Shown: positions 53,328-62,824 of the stretch, piece by piece
How positions within the stretch are numbered: position 1 is the stretch's first letter
How the letters are laid out: the number at the start of each line of letters is the position of its first letter
Origin: Stieleria marina
GTDB taxonomy: Bacteria > Planctomycetota > Planctomycetia > Pirellulales > Pirellulaceae
Direction of reading: 5' to 3'
Length of the DNA: 64,000 nucleotides
Assembly (NCBI GenBank): GCA_007741555.1
Contig: CP036526.1
Coordinates: 1,302,001-1,366,000, forward strand
Notes under the pieces: generated by a model
What the model was told of the DNA's origin: nothing
What the model saw: only the letters and a program-made list of their open reading frames with translations
Database searches by the model: none
Made by a program: the position numbers and the translations under genes

Positions 53328-55763
53328 ATGATGAACTTTACTGTTCGTTTTCAGTTTTCGTGTCGTCCGAAGATGACCTTCGTTGGAGTGATTTTCAGCT
53401 GCCTGTTGGTTGGTTGTATCGCCTTGTCGTCCGTCGGTCTCTCAACCGTCGCCCAGGCTGCGAAGCCCGAGATGGCTGCGGATTTCTTGCGCACCAATTG
53501 CCTGGACTGTCATGATGGTGAATCTGCCGAAGCTGCGTTTGACGTTTCCAAAATCAAACGAGACCTGTCCAGTGAAAGTTCCATCGCTGCGTGGATCAAA
53601 ATCGTTGACCGTGTGAATTCAGGCGAAATGCCACCAGCGGATTACGGTGAAGTGGATGCGAAAGAGAAAGTTGCCTTTGTCGGAGAAGTAGGCGATTGGC
53701 TTCGATCGCATCAAAAACGTAACCACGCCGACTTGGGGCGAGTTCAAGCTCGACGACTGACCAACCTTCAGCTCGAACGAACACTTCAGGATTTGTTGGC
53801 AGTCGATTTACCGCTCGCCAGCATGATGCCCGAAGAACAGCGGACCGAAGGATTCACCAATATCGCGGACACTCAGTCGATCTCGCATTTCCAGTTGGAG
53901 ACTCACTTGCAGGTGGTCGATGCGGCATTGGACGCCGCATTCGGTCGAGCTACCAGCGAGCGGCCTCTTTTTCTGAAGAACTTTTCAGCGCGAGAACTTT
54001 GCCGCAACAACCCTCGCCGAAGATGTCGCGAGCCGGAGTCGTTGGGAGGCAAGGCTGTCGTCTGGTCCGGTGGTCCGATTTTCTACGGCCGCCTGCCGAT
54101 GACGATGGCCCGCCGCGGAGCTTGGTACCGCTTTACGTTCACGGCGTCGGCCTTGAATTCTCCGAAAGATCATGGCGTGTGGTGTAGTGTGCGTACCGGT
54201 CAATGCACTTCGGGAGCTCCGTTGCTGGCGTCAGTGGGATCGTTTGAGGCCACCGAAGAACCCAAGACGATGACGATGGAGGCGTGGATACCGGAAGGTC
54301 ACATGCTGGAAATTCGGCCCGCGGATTCAACGTTAAAGAAAGGTCGCTTCCAGGGGGGCCAAGTTGGTGCAGGCGAAGGTACACCGCAGAACATCTCGGG
54401 CCTCGCACTCCATTCGATGCAGCTGGAGGAGATTCGACCGTTTGGCGATGTTCAACGAATCCGCGACGTACTGTTTGGAGACGATGCCAAATTTGCTAAC
54501 CAAAAGCGAAGCCGAAGTTTGAAGGTTTCTTACGACGATCCAAAGCATGCGGCATCGAAACAGCTGCGTCGCTTCGCCCGACGAGCGTTTCGCCGGCCCG
54601 TCGAAGAAATTCAGCTGCAGCCGTACTTGAAGATGTTGCACGAATCCATCGCCGATGGAGTGTCAGTCTCCGAATCGTTGTATTCGACTTACCGAGCCGT
54701 CCTCTGCTCGCCGCGATTCATGTATTTCTCCGAAACTCCTGGTGAACTGGACGACTATGCCGTCGCGTCGCGACTGAGTTATTTGTTTTGGAATAGCATG
54801 CCGGACTGGAAACTGTTTGGTCTGTCCAAAGAGGGCAAGCTTCGTGATCCCGGTACGGTCGCTTCGCTGGTCGACCGGATGTTGGCGACTCGTCGCGGCA
54901 AACAGTTTGTGACTGACTTTACGGACCACTGGTTGGACCTGATCGACATCAACTTTACCGAACCCGATCGCAAACGGCATGGTGATTTTGACGTGATCGT
55001 TCAGGATGCCATGCTGGGCGAAACTCGCGCGTATCTCGCCAGTATGCTCCAGCGAGACGCTCCGGTGAGTGAGCTGATCAAATCGCGGCATACGTTTTTA
55101 AACAGCCGGTTGGCTCGCTACTACGATATCGATGGAGTCCAGGGCGACCAACTGCGAAAAGTTTCCTTGACAAAAGATTCGCATCGAGGCGGTTTGTTGG
55201 CTCAAGGTGCGATTTTGAAAGTCACCGCCAACGGCACCAATACATCACCGGTGCTGCGTGGCGTGTGGTTAGCCGACCGGATTCTTGGCACTCCGATTCC
55301 GCCGCCACCCTCCAACGTGCCAGCCATTGAACCTGATATTCGCGGCGCCAAAACCATCCGGCAAATGTTGGCAAAGCACCGCGAAAGTGACTCGTGCGCT
55401 AGTTGCCACCGAAAAATCGACCCCGCTGGATTTGCTTTGGAGCATTTTGATGCTGCGGGAAAATGGCGTGACCGATACTTTCGTGTTAGGGGCAAAGGGC
55501 TACCGATCGAGTCGGCGGATGTTTTGCTCGATGGCCGCGAATTTGATGGGTTTGATCAATTCCGTGATCTGATCGCGGCGAAGCCAGAGCCACTGGCGCG
55601 AAATTTTGTCGAAAAACTGATTGTGTACGGAACCGGCGCAGCGATTAGCTTTGCAGACCGCGAAGAAATTGATCGAATCGTTGAACAGAACCGTAGTAGT
55701 AAGTACGGCGTGCGTTCGTTGCTAACGTCCGTCGTGACCAGTTCAATTTTCCTCTCCAAATAG
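53328..55763 (+). CDS. Planctomycete cytochrome c / DUF1592-family protein
   Basis: This protein is 811 residues from ATG 53328, with a signal peptide ending AQA. A heme-c motif CLDCH at 58-62 lies in a PSCyt1-type domain. It is followed by DUF1587 (about 133-204), DUF1595 (407-467), DUF1592 (475-601), DUF1588 (611-717, with a second CASCH at 690-694) and DUF1585 (738-811). This domain order is the standard arrangement of large planctomycete cytochrome c proteins. It probably takes part in periplasmic electron transfer, but the substrate and reaction of the family are unknown. The frame also contains a GTG at 53313. The next gene starts directly after its stop. Confidence 0.92.
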   Translation: MMNFTVRFQFSCRPKMTFVGVIFSCLLVGCIALSSVGLSTVAQAAKPEMAADFLRTNCLDCHDGESAEAAFDVSKIKRDLSSESSIAAWIKIVDRVNSGEMPPADYGEVDAKEKVAFVGEVGDWLRSHQKRNHADLGRVQARRLTNLQLERTLQDLLAVDLPLASMMPEEQRTEGFTNIADTQSISHFQLETHLQVVDAALDAAFGRATSERPLFLKNFSARELCRNNPRRRCREPESLGGKAVVWSGGPIFYGRLPMTMARRGAWYRFTFTASALNSPKDHGVWCSVRTGQCTSGAPLLASVGSFEATEEPKTMTMEAWIPEGHMLEIRPADSTLKKGRFQGGQVGAGEGTPQNISGLALHSMQLEEIRPFGDVQRIRDVLFGDDAKFANQKRSRSLKVSYDDPKHAASKQLRRFARRAFRRPVEEIQLQPYLKMLHESIADGVSVSESLYSTYRAVLCSPRFMYFSETPGELDDYAVASRLSYLFWNSMPDWKLFGLSKEGKLRDPGTVASLVDRMLATRRGKQFVTDFTDHWLDLIDINFTEPDRKRHGDFDVIVQDAMLGETRAYLASMLQRDAPVSELIKSRHTFLNSRLARYYDIDGVQGDQLRKVSLTKDSHRGGLLAQGAILKVTANGTNTSPVLRGVWLADRILGTPIPPPPSNVPAIEPDIRGAKTIRQMLAKHRESDSCASCHRKIDPAGFALEHFDAAGKWRDRYFRVRGKGLPIESADVLLDGREFDGFDQFRDLIAAKPEPLARNFVEKLIVYGTGAAISFADREEIDRIVEQNRSSKYGVRSLLTSVVTSSIFLSK

Positions 55764-57074
55764 TTGGTGCCCATCGTGAAATGCGTTCACTTTAGTTTTC
55801 GGCGTCGTCTGGAGCGACGGACTTTGCTGCAAGGCACCGGCGTCTCGATGGCTTTGCCGTGGCTGTCGTCGATGACGCCTGCATTCGCTGGCAAACCTGA
55901 TGAAAAGTCCGCTGCACCCAAGCGGTTTGTTGCGATGACATTGGGGCTCGGGTTGATCGGTGACAACTTGAATCCGGCGATTGCAGGTCGCGACTACAAA
56001 CCTTCGCGTTACTTAAAATCAGCGCAAGATCTTCGTGATCAGATCACCGTGGTCTCCGGCAGTTCGCATCCTGGCGTCAAAGGCGGGCACCGAGCCGAAG
56101 CCAGCATTTTGACGGCCACGGCAATGGGTTCGGCCGGATTGGTACGCAATACGATTTCGCTGGACCAGTACCTTGCCAAGCATCTTGGCGACGCAACCCG
56201 ATTCCCTTCCTTGGTGCTTAGCAACGGAGGCAGCACCAGTCCGTCGTACACGGAAAACGGATCGATGATCCCGCCGGAGGATTCGCCTTCGGCACTGTTT
56301 GCAAAACTGTTTATCGACAACTCTGCCCGACAACGTGATCTGCAAGCTGATCGGGTTCGTCAAGGTCGCAGCATCATGGACTTGGTGGGCGAAGACGCAA
56401 AGTCACTCTCGCGTGAATTGGGTTCCGGCGACCGAGATCGATTGGACGCCTATTTTACCAGCGTGCGTGACTTGGAAAAACGCATGGCAGCGAACGAACG
56501 CTGGGCCAAGATGCCCAAGCCCAAAGTGGACGCCAAACGGCCCGTCGACATCGGCAACGGCAGTGATCTGATCGGACGGCAACGCATGATGTCTTCTGTC
56601 ATCAAGCTGGCTTTGCAAACCGACAGCAGTCGCTACATCACCTACCACATCCCCGGTGCCGGCGGCGTGATCCCAATCAAAGGTGTTGACGAAGGCTATC
56701 ACGGTTTGAGCCATCACGGACGCGACGAAGAAAAATTGTCACAGTTAGCGTTGATCGAAACCGAAATGATCAATGCCTGGGCGGATTTCTTAAGAGACCT
56801 ACAGTCGACCAACGAAGCGACCGGAAATTTGCTCGGCAACACAGCGGTTTTCATGACCAGCAACCTTGGCAATTCGTCCAATCATGACAATCGAAACATG
56901 CCTGTGCTGTTGGCCGGTGGTGGTTTCCGCCACGGTCAGCACTTGGCGTTTGATCAAAAGAATAACTATCCGCTGCCCAATTTGTATGTTTCGATTTTGC
57001 AAAGAATGGGCATGCCCGTGGATACTTTTGCAACCAGTACAGGTACGATGACGGGATTGGAAATGGCGACCTAA
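55764..57074 (+). CDS. DUF1552 family protein, Tat-type signal
   Basis: This 436-residue protein has an N-terminus with [20 protein letters not shown], a twin-arginine-like signal. The rest matches DUF1552 proteins ([33 protein letters not shown]-type and [14 protein letters not shown]). It begins with TTG at 55764 immediately after the previous stop, so it is translationally coupled to the DUF1592 cytochrome. Alternative starts are GTG at 55767 and 55776. The two families are regular neighbours in planctomycetes and probably form one exported complex. No catalytic role is established. Confidence 0.9.
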   Translation: MVPIVKCVHFSFRRRLERRTLLQGTGVSMALPWLSSMTPAFAGKPDEKSAAPKRFVAMTLGLGLIGDNLNPAIAGRDYKPSRYLKSAQDLRDQITVVSGSSHPGVKGGHRAEASILTATAMGSAGLVRNTISLDQYLAKHLGDATRFPSLVLSNGGSTSPSYTENGSMIPPEDSPSALFAKLFIDNSARQRDLQADRVRQGRSIMDLVGEDAKSLSRELGSGDRDRLDAYFTSVRDLEKRMAANERWAKMPKPKVDAKRPVDIGNGSDLIGRQRMMSSVIKLALQTDSSRYITYHIPGAGGVIPIKGVDEGYHGLSHHGRDEEKLSQLALIETEMINAWADFLRDLQSTNEATGNLLGNTAVFMTSNLGNSSNHDNRNMPVLLAGGGFRHGQHLAFDQKNNYPLPNLYVSILQRMGMPVDTFATSTGTMTGLEMAT

Positions 57075-57120
57075 TCGCCGCTGAAAGCTCTTCGACTGCA
57101 TCAATAGGATTAGCAAAGTC

Positions 57121-58410
57121 GTGCCCGACAACGAGCCTTGTGGCGATTTTGCGCGACCTTTGCACGTGACCGTCGTGGCTTGGCAATCGCTGCCTGCAAT
57201 CCTGACTGATTCTGCACGCAACGTCGGCGGCCTTGAATTAGCTGCCTGGAAATGGAGCAAGGCGCTGGCCGTTCACAGCGACATGGATGTTCGCATTATT
57301 GCTCGCTCTGACTGGCGAAACGAAGAACGAACGATCGATGACGTTCGTGTTTCCATGATCGCACATCGTCGAGAGAACGTGCGCAGGAGCGTGTCGGCGT
57401 GCATTCAAATCGACAATGGAGTTCGTCTGAAACGGTTTTCGCCAAAGTTGCTATGGCAGATCCCATACCTGGCGCTAAGCTGGCCGTGGCGAACGCCCGA
57501 TCCAGAACCCCTGTCACCAGACGATCGACTTCGCAAGTATCCGACGGATGTGTGGATCGCGTTGGGGGCGAGTCGCGAAAGTGCGGGGGTGGTTGCTACG
57601 GCGATCGAGCAAAACAAACCTTCGCTGTTGTTGCTCCAATCCAATAATGATGTCGACCCGACCTTCATCAGTAGTCCACAGCAGCGCAGCGCCTACGGGG
57701 AGTTGGGCGAACACTGTGTTTACGCACTCCGGAATGCCACCGTGATTGCATGCCAGACCAAGCATCAACAGGAAATGCTCGCCAAACACTTTGGCCGCGA
57801 AAGCGTGCTGCTGCCAAATTCCACCGATCCCGGTCCGTGGCGAGACGCGGCCCGCACCGAGGGAGACTACGTTTTGTGGGTCGGCCGCTACGATCGTTTT
57901 CACAAACGTCCGCATCTGGCATTGGAAATCGCTCGTCTGGTGCCCGAAGTTCCGTTTCGCATGATCATCAACGAATCGGATGAACAGGTCCGCCGAGAGG
58001 TTCACAAGAATCTGCCAGCCAATGTGCAAACGACGGACTACGTAGCCTTTGACAAGATGCCTGAGCAGTTTGGGCGAGCGCGTGTCTTTCTTTCCACCGG
58101 AAACGCTCAGTACGAGGGGTTTCCGGCAGTACTGCTGCATGCCATGTCCGTCAGAAAGCCGATCGTGTCGTTGGATGACTTTTCCGGTTTCATTTCCGAT
58201 AGTCGCAGCGGAACGGTGGCAGACGGTTCGGTCGAAAAAGCCGCCGCCGCCATTCGCGACTATTGGAATGGTGGTGCAAATTATGACCACCAATTCGCGA
58301 GTGATTTCTTAGATCAAAATCACTCGATCAACGCGGTGGGGCAACAACTGGCGGACCTGATCCGCCAGATGGTCGCGGACAGCAAAGCGGCTGTTTCGAC
58401 GAACAAATGA
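57121..58410 (+). CDS. GT4-family glycosyltransferase
   Basis: This 429-residue GT-B glycosyltransferase has the donor-binding C-terminal half GDYVLWVGRYDRFHKRPHLALEIA and YEGFPAVLLHAMSVRKPIVSLDD, with the EGFP(A) element of GT4. The start is GTG 57121, with AGGA about 10 nt upstream. It follows DUF1552 by 46 nt and converges with the DUF5989-like gene (16 nt apart at the ends). It probably transfers a sugar to an envelope polysaccharide or lipid; donor and acceptor are unknown. Confidence 0.88.
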   Translation: MPDNEPCGDFARPLHVTVVAWQSLPAILTDSARNVGGLELAAWKWSKALAVHSDMDVRIIARSDWRNEERTIDDVRVSMIAHRRENVRRSVSACIQIDNGVRLKRFSPKLLWQIPYLALSWPWRTPDPEPLSPDDRLRKYPTDVWIALGASRESAGVVATAIEQNKPSLLLLQSNNDVDPTFISSPQQRSAYGELGEHCVYALRNATVIACQTKHQQEMLAKHFGRESVLLPNSTDPGPWRDAARTEGDYVLWVGRYDRFHKRPHLALEIARLVPEVPFRMIINESDEQVRREVHKNLPANVQTTDYVAFDKMPEQFGRARVFLSTGNAQYEGFPAVLLHAMSVRKPIVSLDDFSGFISDSRSGTVADGSVEKAAAAIRDYWNGGANYDHQFASDFLDQNHSINAVGQQLADLIRQMVADSKAAVSTNK

Positions 58411-58426
58411 TGCGACTTTGCTTGAT

Positions 58427-58657
58427 CTAAAAAAGCGAGTAGATGAATGGTGCTGCGGGCGACGCGGACAGAAACGCCAGTCCGATCAGTAGTAGCGTGA
58501 TCACCAAGATCGGCGCGAGCCACCACTTTTTGTTGTTCGTCAAAAAGTCAATGAATTCACGGACGATACCGGGGTCCGTATCCTGCGAGAGGCTCTCGAA
58601 ATCGTCGGCGTCATTCGTGTCGGACGAGTTTTTCGATGAATCGTCAGGGGAGTTCAT
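58427..58657 (-). CDS. DUF5989-like single-pass membrane protein
   Basis: This 76-residue protein has an acidic Ser/Asp-rich N-terminus (1-30), then REFIDFLTNNKKWWLAPILV and a membrane segment (about 46-65) ending PAAPFIYSLF. The 'FLxxNKKWWLxP...APFIY' pattern fits DUF5989. It is the last gene of a three-gene minus-strand operon, with a 16-nt gap to the SxtJ-like gene. A longer upstream frame to 58771 reads through that gene and is rejected. The role is unknown, possibly an accessory subunit of the carbamoyltransferase system. Confidence 0.85.
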   Translation of the reverse strand: MNSPDDSSKNSSDTNDADDFESLSQDTDPGIVREFIDFLTNNKKWWLAPILVITLLLIGLAFLSASPAAPFIYSLF

Positions 58658-58673
58658 GGTATTCAGCGTCTTG

Positions 58674-59072
58674 TTAATAGGTGTCAAAGTAGCGAGAAGG
58701 CTTTGACGCAGTTTTGCAATCAGTCCAAAACGAATCGCTGTGTGGGGCGTCGCTACGCAATCCACGTCCACTGCATTGCAGGATCACACCGATCGGTGTC
58801 AGAATTCCATAATAGACGATCGCCAGGATAATGATGGTCGCCACCACTTGGATTGGCTTCGTTACCGCCGCAAAACCTCGGTAAATCGGACGCCGAGTAT
58901 TTGGAGCGAGGTAGTAAATGGCCGCTAAGATGACACCAAAAGCAGTCAACCCGGCGGCCACCGAGTTAGCTTGCCAATTCCAATATGCCACCGCGCCAAA
59001 CGCGACGAACAATCCGGCCAGAGAAGCTCCGAAGTAGCGTAGTTGTTGATCGTTGAGTTCACGTTGAAACAT
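58674..59072 (-). CDS. SxtJ-like membrane protein
   Basis: This 132-residue protein has three hydrophobic segments (13-32, 38-56 and 72-98), including LAGLFVAFGAVAYW, GVILAAIYYLAPN and the segment RPIYRGFAAVTKPI. This matches the SxtJ-type membrane proteins encoded beside carbamoyltransferases. It starts at ATG 59072, 16 nt after the carbamoyltransferase stop. A longer frame to 59258 overlaps that gene and is rejected. The name comes from the saxitoxin cluster, but this operon form is far wider. Function is unknown. Confidence 0.85.
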   Translation of the reverse strand: MFQRELNDQQLRYFGASLAGLFVAFGAVAYWNWQANSVAAGLTAFGVILAAIYYLAPNTRRPIYRGFAAVTKPIQVVATIIILAIVYYGILTPIGVILQCSGRGLRSDAPHSDSFWTDCKTASKPSRYFDTY

Positions 59073-59088
59073 GTTTGGAAAATCCAGC

Positions 59089-60924
59089 TCAGTCCAGATC
59101 AAACTTAGAAAGGTGATGGTCGATTTCGTGACGCGTTGCTTCGGGTTGATCGGCTTTGCGTAGCAAAAAACCTTCCACCACCAACACATCCATGTTGGTC
59201 GCCATAAAACACCGAAAGGCATCTTCCGGAGTGCAAACGATCGGTTCACCACGCACATTGAAACTGGTGTTGATCAACAGCGGACAACCGGTTCGACGAA
59301 AGAACGCTTGGAGCAAGCCTTCTAGCAGTGGATTTCGATCTCGATCGACTGTTTGCACGCGAGCCGAAAAATCAACGTGCGTGATCGCGGGGACCGTGCT
59401 GCGGATTTCACGCACTTTTTGCAAGCCTGATTCGCCTGCCTCGTCGTTCCTGATTTGATGTCGCTGTGCAACGTCAAACACACAAAGCATGTAGGGGCTG
59501 TCGACTCCATCGGGCATGTCGAAATATTCTTGCGCGTGGTCCGCCAGTATCATCGGGGCAAAGGGCCGAAACGATTCGCGAAACTTGATCTTCAGATTCA
59601 TGATCGACTGCATTTTGGCACTCCGTGGGTCGCCCAAAATACTTCGATTTCCCAGAGCTCGCGGTCCAAATTCCATTCGCCCCTGGAATCGGCCAATCAC
59701 TTTTTCGTTCGCCAATTCTTCGGCGACGGTTTCGCATAGTTGCTCTTGGTCGTCGTAGAATTCGTACTTGGCACCCAGCTGATCCAAGGATTCTTTGATG
59801 TGTGAATTTCCAAACGACGGTCCCAACAAGCTTCCGGATTGTTGATCCGTGTTGCTATTTGCGATGCGTGGTTTGTTCATCAACTGATGCCAGATCAACA
59901 TCGCGACGCCTAATGCACCGCCCGCGTCCCCGGCAGCGGGTTGTATCCAAACATCGTCAAAGATTCCTTCGCTGATCAGCTTTCCGTTGGCGACGCAGTT
60001 CAAAGCAACCCCTCCGGAGAGACAAAGGTTTCGCATCCCCGTCGTCTGGCGCAGATGCCTAGCAGTCTTCAAGACCACTTCTTCGGTCACCACCTGAATT
60101 GACGCTGCCAAGTCCATGTCCAGCTGACTGATCGGAGTTTCGCTTTGCCGAGGCGGACGGCCAAAGAGCTGATGAAACCGCTGCGACGTCATCGTGAGAC
60201 CTTGGCAGTAGTTGAAATACTCCAAGTTCAAACGGAACGAGCCGTCGTCGCGAATCGTAATCAGCTTTTCGCGGATGGCATCGGCATAGATTGGCTGGCC
60301 GTACGGCGCCAAACCCATCAATTTGTATTCACCCGAATTGACACGAAATCCGGTGTAAAAAGTAAACGCGGAATAGAGCAGCCCAATCGAATGAGGAAAC
60401 CGAATCTCTTGGTTCAATTCGATCTGATTGCCGCGGCCAACGCCCAGGCTGGTCGTGGCCCATTCACCTACGCCATCCATCGACAAGATCGCGGATTCGT
60501 CAAAAGGCGACGGATAAAACGCACTGGCTGCGTGCGATTCGTGGTGTTGGCAAAAAACGATGCGACGTTTGTACTGTCCGCCCAGTCCACTGCGGATTTC
60601 ACGTCGAAGGTGTAGTTTTTGTCCGACCCACTGCGGCATCGCTTTCAAAAACGAACGATAGCCTCGCGGTGCAAAACTTAGATAAGTCTCCAGCAATCGA
60701 TCAAATTTAAGCAGCGGTTTTTCGTAAAACCCAACTTGATCCAGTTCGTCCGCCGAGATGTCCGCTTGGGACAAACAGTACTCCACAGCGTGCTGCGGAA
60801 AACTGGCATCGTGCTTTTTCCGGGTAAAGCGTTCTTCTTGAGCTGCCGCGACGATTTCGCCATCGACAATCAGTGCGGCAGCTGAATCGTGATAAAAAGC
60901 TGAGACGCCAAGAATCGCAGTCAT
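59089..60924 (-). CDS. Carbamoyltransferase (NodU/CmcH/TobZ family)
   Basis: This 611-residue enzyme begins ILGVSAFYHDSAAALIVDGE. The Kae1-like domain has FCQHHESHAASAF with metal ligands H127/H131, and SMDGVGEW at 148-155. Then come the YrdC-like C-terminal motifs GRMEFGPRALGNRSILGDPR and FRESFRPFAP and the final NTSFNVRGEPIVCTPEDA. Family members use carbamoyl phosphate and ATP to make a carbamoyl-adenylate and transfer carbamoyl to a hydroxyl acceptor, often a sugar. It is the first gene of an operon with SxtJ-like and DUF5989-like membrane proteins, which suggests that the acceptor is at the membrane. It is divergent from the DUF389 gene. Confidence 0.94.
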   Translation of the reverse strand: MTAILGVSAFYHDSAAALIVDGEIVAAAQEERFTRKKHDASFPQHAVEYCLSQADISADELDQVGFYEKPLLKFDRLLETYLSFAPRGYRSFLKAMPQWVGQKLHLRREIRSGLGGQYKRRIVFCQHHESHAASAFYPSPFDESAILSMDGVGEWATTSLGVGRGNQIELNQEIRFPHSIGLLYSAFTFYTGFRVNSGEYKLMGLAPYGQPIYADAIREKLITIRDDGSFRLNLEYFNYCQGLTMTSQRFHQLFGRPPRQSETPISQLDMDLAASIQVVTEEVVLKTARHLRQTTGMRNLCLSGGVALNCVANGKLISEGIFDDVWIQPAAGDAGGALGVAMLIWHQLMNKPRIANSNTDQQSGSLLGPSFGNSHIKESLDQLGAKYEFYDDQEQLCETVAEELANEKVIGRFQGRMEFGPRALGNRSILGDPRSAKMQSIMNLKIKFRESFRPFAPMILADHAQEYFDMPDGVDSPYMLCVFDVAQRHQIRNDEAGESGLQKVREIRSTVPAITHVDFSARVQTVDRDRNPLLEGLLQAFFRRTGCPLLINTSFNVRGEPIVCTPEDAFRCFMATNMDVLVVEGFLLRKADQPEATRHEIDHHLSKFDLD

Positions 60925-61157
60925 GGTGTTCGTTGATGGGAAATGATCTGCGATATAACGCTAGGCCGAATCGGCAACCGGGGAGGATACAATCTAGCGG
61001 AACGTCGAGCTCGATGCAGGTAGGTGACTTTTACCGGAATTCTGAGCGTGGTGCGCGGTGCAATGACCGCTGAGGTGTCGATTGCTAGACTAGGCCGATC
61101 GAATTCTAGATCGCTGTCGTTTGCGATGCAGTCGCCCCGATTGAGTCAAACTCGCTG

Positions 61158-62696
61158 ATGAGCATTCTTTTTGTTGTTGACTCCGATGACCAGTTGCGCG
61201 TGGGCATGCCTTGGTGCTTGCGATTCGCGACCGAAACCCAATCGGATTTTCATTTGGTTGTGGTCGGCGACGATCGAAAAGTTCTGTTGAAGCATGCTCA
61301 GCTGAGCGTCGCGTCTCATTTGGAACAGTTTGATTCGCCGATCAAAAAGCCGTCGGTCACACAGATCGCTGCGGATGCCAAAACCATCCTGCGGCATGCC
61401 GACTCCATTGGATGCCGAAACGTTCTGATGATCCGGTCCGATGGCGATGAATTGCAATGGGCAATCTTTCGGCAATCGCGCCACATCGTTGTTTTGCTGT
61501 CGACCAACGAATCACCTCCGGTCGAACGCGAACATGTTTTCAGCGTGATGGCGGAAACCCATCCGACGACGAACCGAATCACCGAAAAATTGCTCGGATT
61601 GATTCCCAGCAAAATTGTCTGTGACCAGCTGATTTCCGATGATCGAAACGCCGCCGATACCAATCGACAGGAGCATATTGGTTGTGCAATCGAAGACCTC
61701 AAAGCGGAGGGCTACACGCAGCACGACCTGCTTTGCATCGGAGTCGAGACGCCGGATCAGAACGATGTGGCATTTCAATTTGGCAAAGTTCTGATGAGTT
61801 CGGACCTGCCCGCTTCGATCGCGCTGATCAGTGACGGAGATTCTTTTTCGCAGGCAATCACTCGGTCGCTTTCCGAACGAATCACGATGTGGGTATCGAC
61901 CATCGCCCCGCCCATGGAACGCGATGAGCGAGTCACATTGGTGCAGAATTTGGAGACGGGCTCGGTACCGAATCTGGAGTTTCTTGGTCTGATTTCGGCG
62001 TCGTCCATGTTGGCCGCGTTTGGACTGCTGCAGGATTCTGCGGCGGTGATCATCGGTGCAATGTTGATCGCTCCTTTGATGACACCCATTCTGGGTGCGG
62101 GACTTTCTCTTTCGTATGGAAATCGCCCGCTGTTTAAATCTTCGTTGCTAACCATTTTGCTTGGGTTTGTCGGAGCACTCGGTGCGAGCATTCTGTTCGG
62201 ATGGCTGGTGCTGTTGGTTCGGCCGGCGAGCGATAATCATTTAGATTGGATTACCCCCGAAATGTGGTCGCGTTGCCGTCCTTCGCCGCTCGATTTTTGT
62301 GTCGGGTTAGTCGGTGGCCTCGCGGCGTCTTATGCACAGACTCGAAAGCATCTCTCGTCCGCGCTGGCCGGTGCCGCGATTGCCGCGGCGCTGGTGCCGC
62401 CCATCTCTACGGCAGGACTGCAAATCGCATTTGGGATTTGGGGCAACTTGGATCCGTCGCAAGTACCCGCTGGGGTTCTGCCGATCGGAGGCCCCATTCT
62501 GTTAGTGACTGTTAATGTTCTGACCATCATGATCGGCGCTTCGTTCGTGCTTTGGGCAAGAGGATTGCGAAACGAGTCGACGAGTGCGACGCGGTCGAAA
62601 TGGGTTCCACGCGTTGTGTCGCTGTTGCTTTTCTTGACCTTAGTGATTTTGGTGACCGTCGTCGGGCCAGAATTCATATTCCCGTCCGACGGATGA
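61158..62696 (+). CDS. DUF389 membrane protein with universal-stress-like N-terminus
   Basis: This 512-residue protein has a soluble half (1-270) that resembles two universal-stress-like alpha/beta units (MSILFVVDSDDQLRVGMPWC, HLVVVGDDRK, LSVASHLEQ). The C-terminal half has about six membrane segments with the DUF389 signature SSMLAAFGLLQDSAAVIIGA and MLIAPLMTPILGAGLS. The function of DUF389 is unknown, and the fusion with nucleotide-binding-like units suggests regulation. The ATG at 61158 is followed by the ordered domain start, and no good ribosome site is seen. Confidence 0.88.
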   Translation: MSILFVVDSDDQLRVGMPWCLRFATETQSDFHLVVVGDDRKVLLKHAQLSVASHLEQFDSPIKKPSVTQIAADAKTILRHADSIGCRNVLMIRSDGDELQWAIFRQSRHIVVLLSTNESPPVEREHVFSVMAETHPTTNRITEKLLGLIPSKIVCDQLISDDRNAADTNRQEHIGCAIEDLKAEGYTQHDLLCIGVETPDQNDVAFQFGKVLMSSDLPASIALISDGDSFSQAITRSLSERITMWVSTIAPPMERDERVTLVQNLETGSVPNLEFLGLISASSMLAAFGLLQDSAAVIIGAMLIAPLMTPILGAGLSLSYGNRPLFKSSLLTILLGFVGALGASILFGWLVLLVRPASDNHLDWITPEMWSRCRPSPLDFCVGLVGGLAASYAQTRKHLSSALAGAAIAAALVPPISTAGLQIAFGIWGNLDPSQVPAGVLPIGGPILLVTVNVLTIMIGASFVLWARGLRNESTSATRSKWVPRVVSLLLFLTLVILVTVVGPEFIFPSDG

Positions 62697-62824
62697 TTTT
62701 TCGGTGAGCATCTGGTCAGGCATGACCGCCAGGAAGTTTGCCGAAATCGCGCCCTGTTTTGTAAATGGCTGTGCCATACTGTTAATCAACCAAACCGCGA
62801 TCGACGACGAAAGGGAAATTGACG

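Noticed and set aside
58658-58771. Longer DUF5989 frame from 58771
   Set aside because: It would read through the end of the SxtJ-like gene. The domain itself starts after the ATG at 58657.
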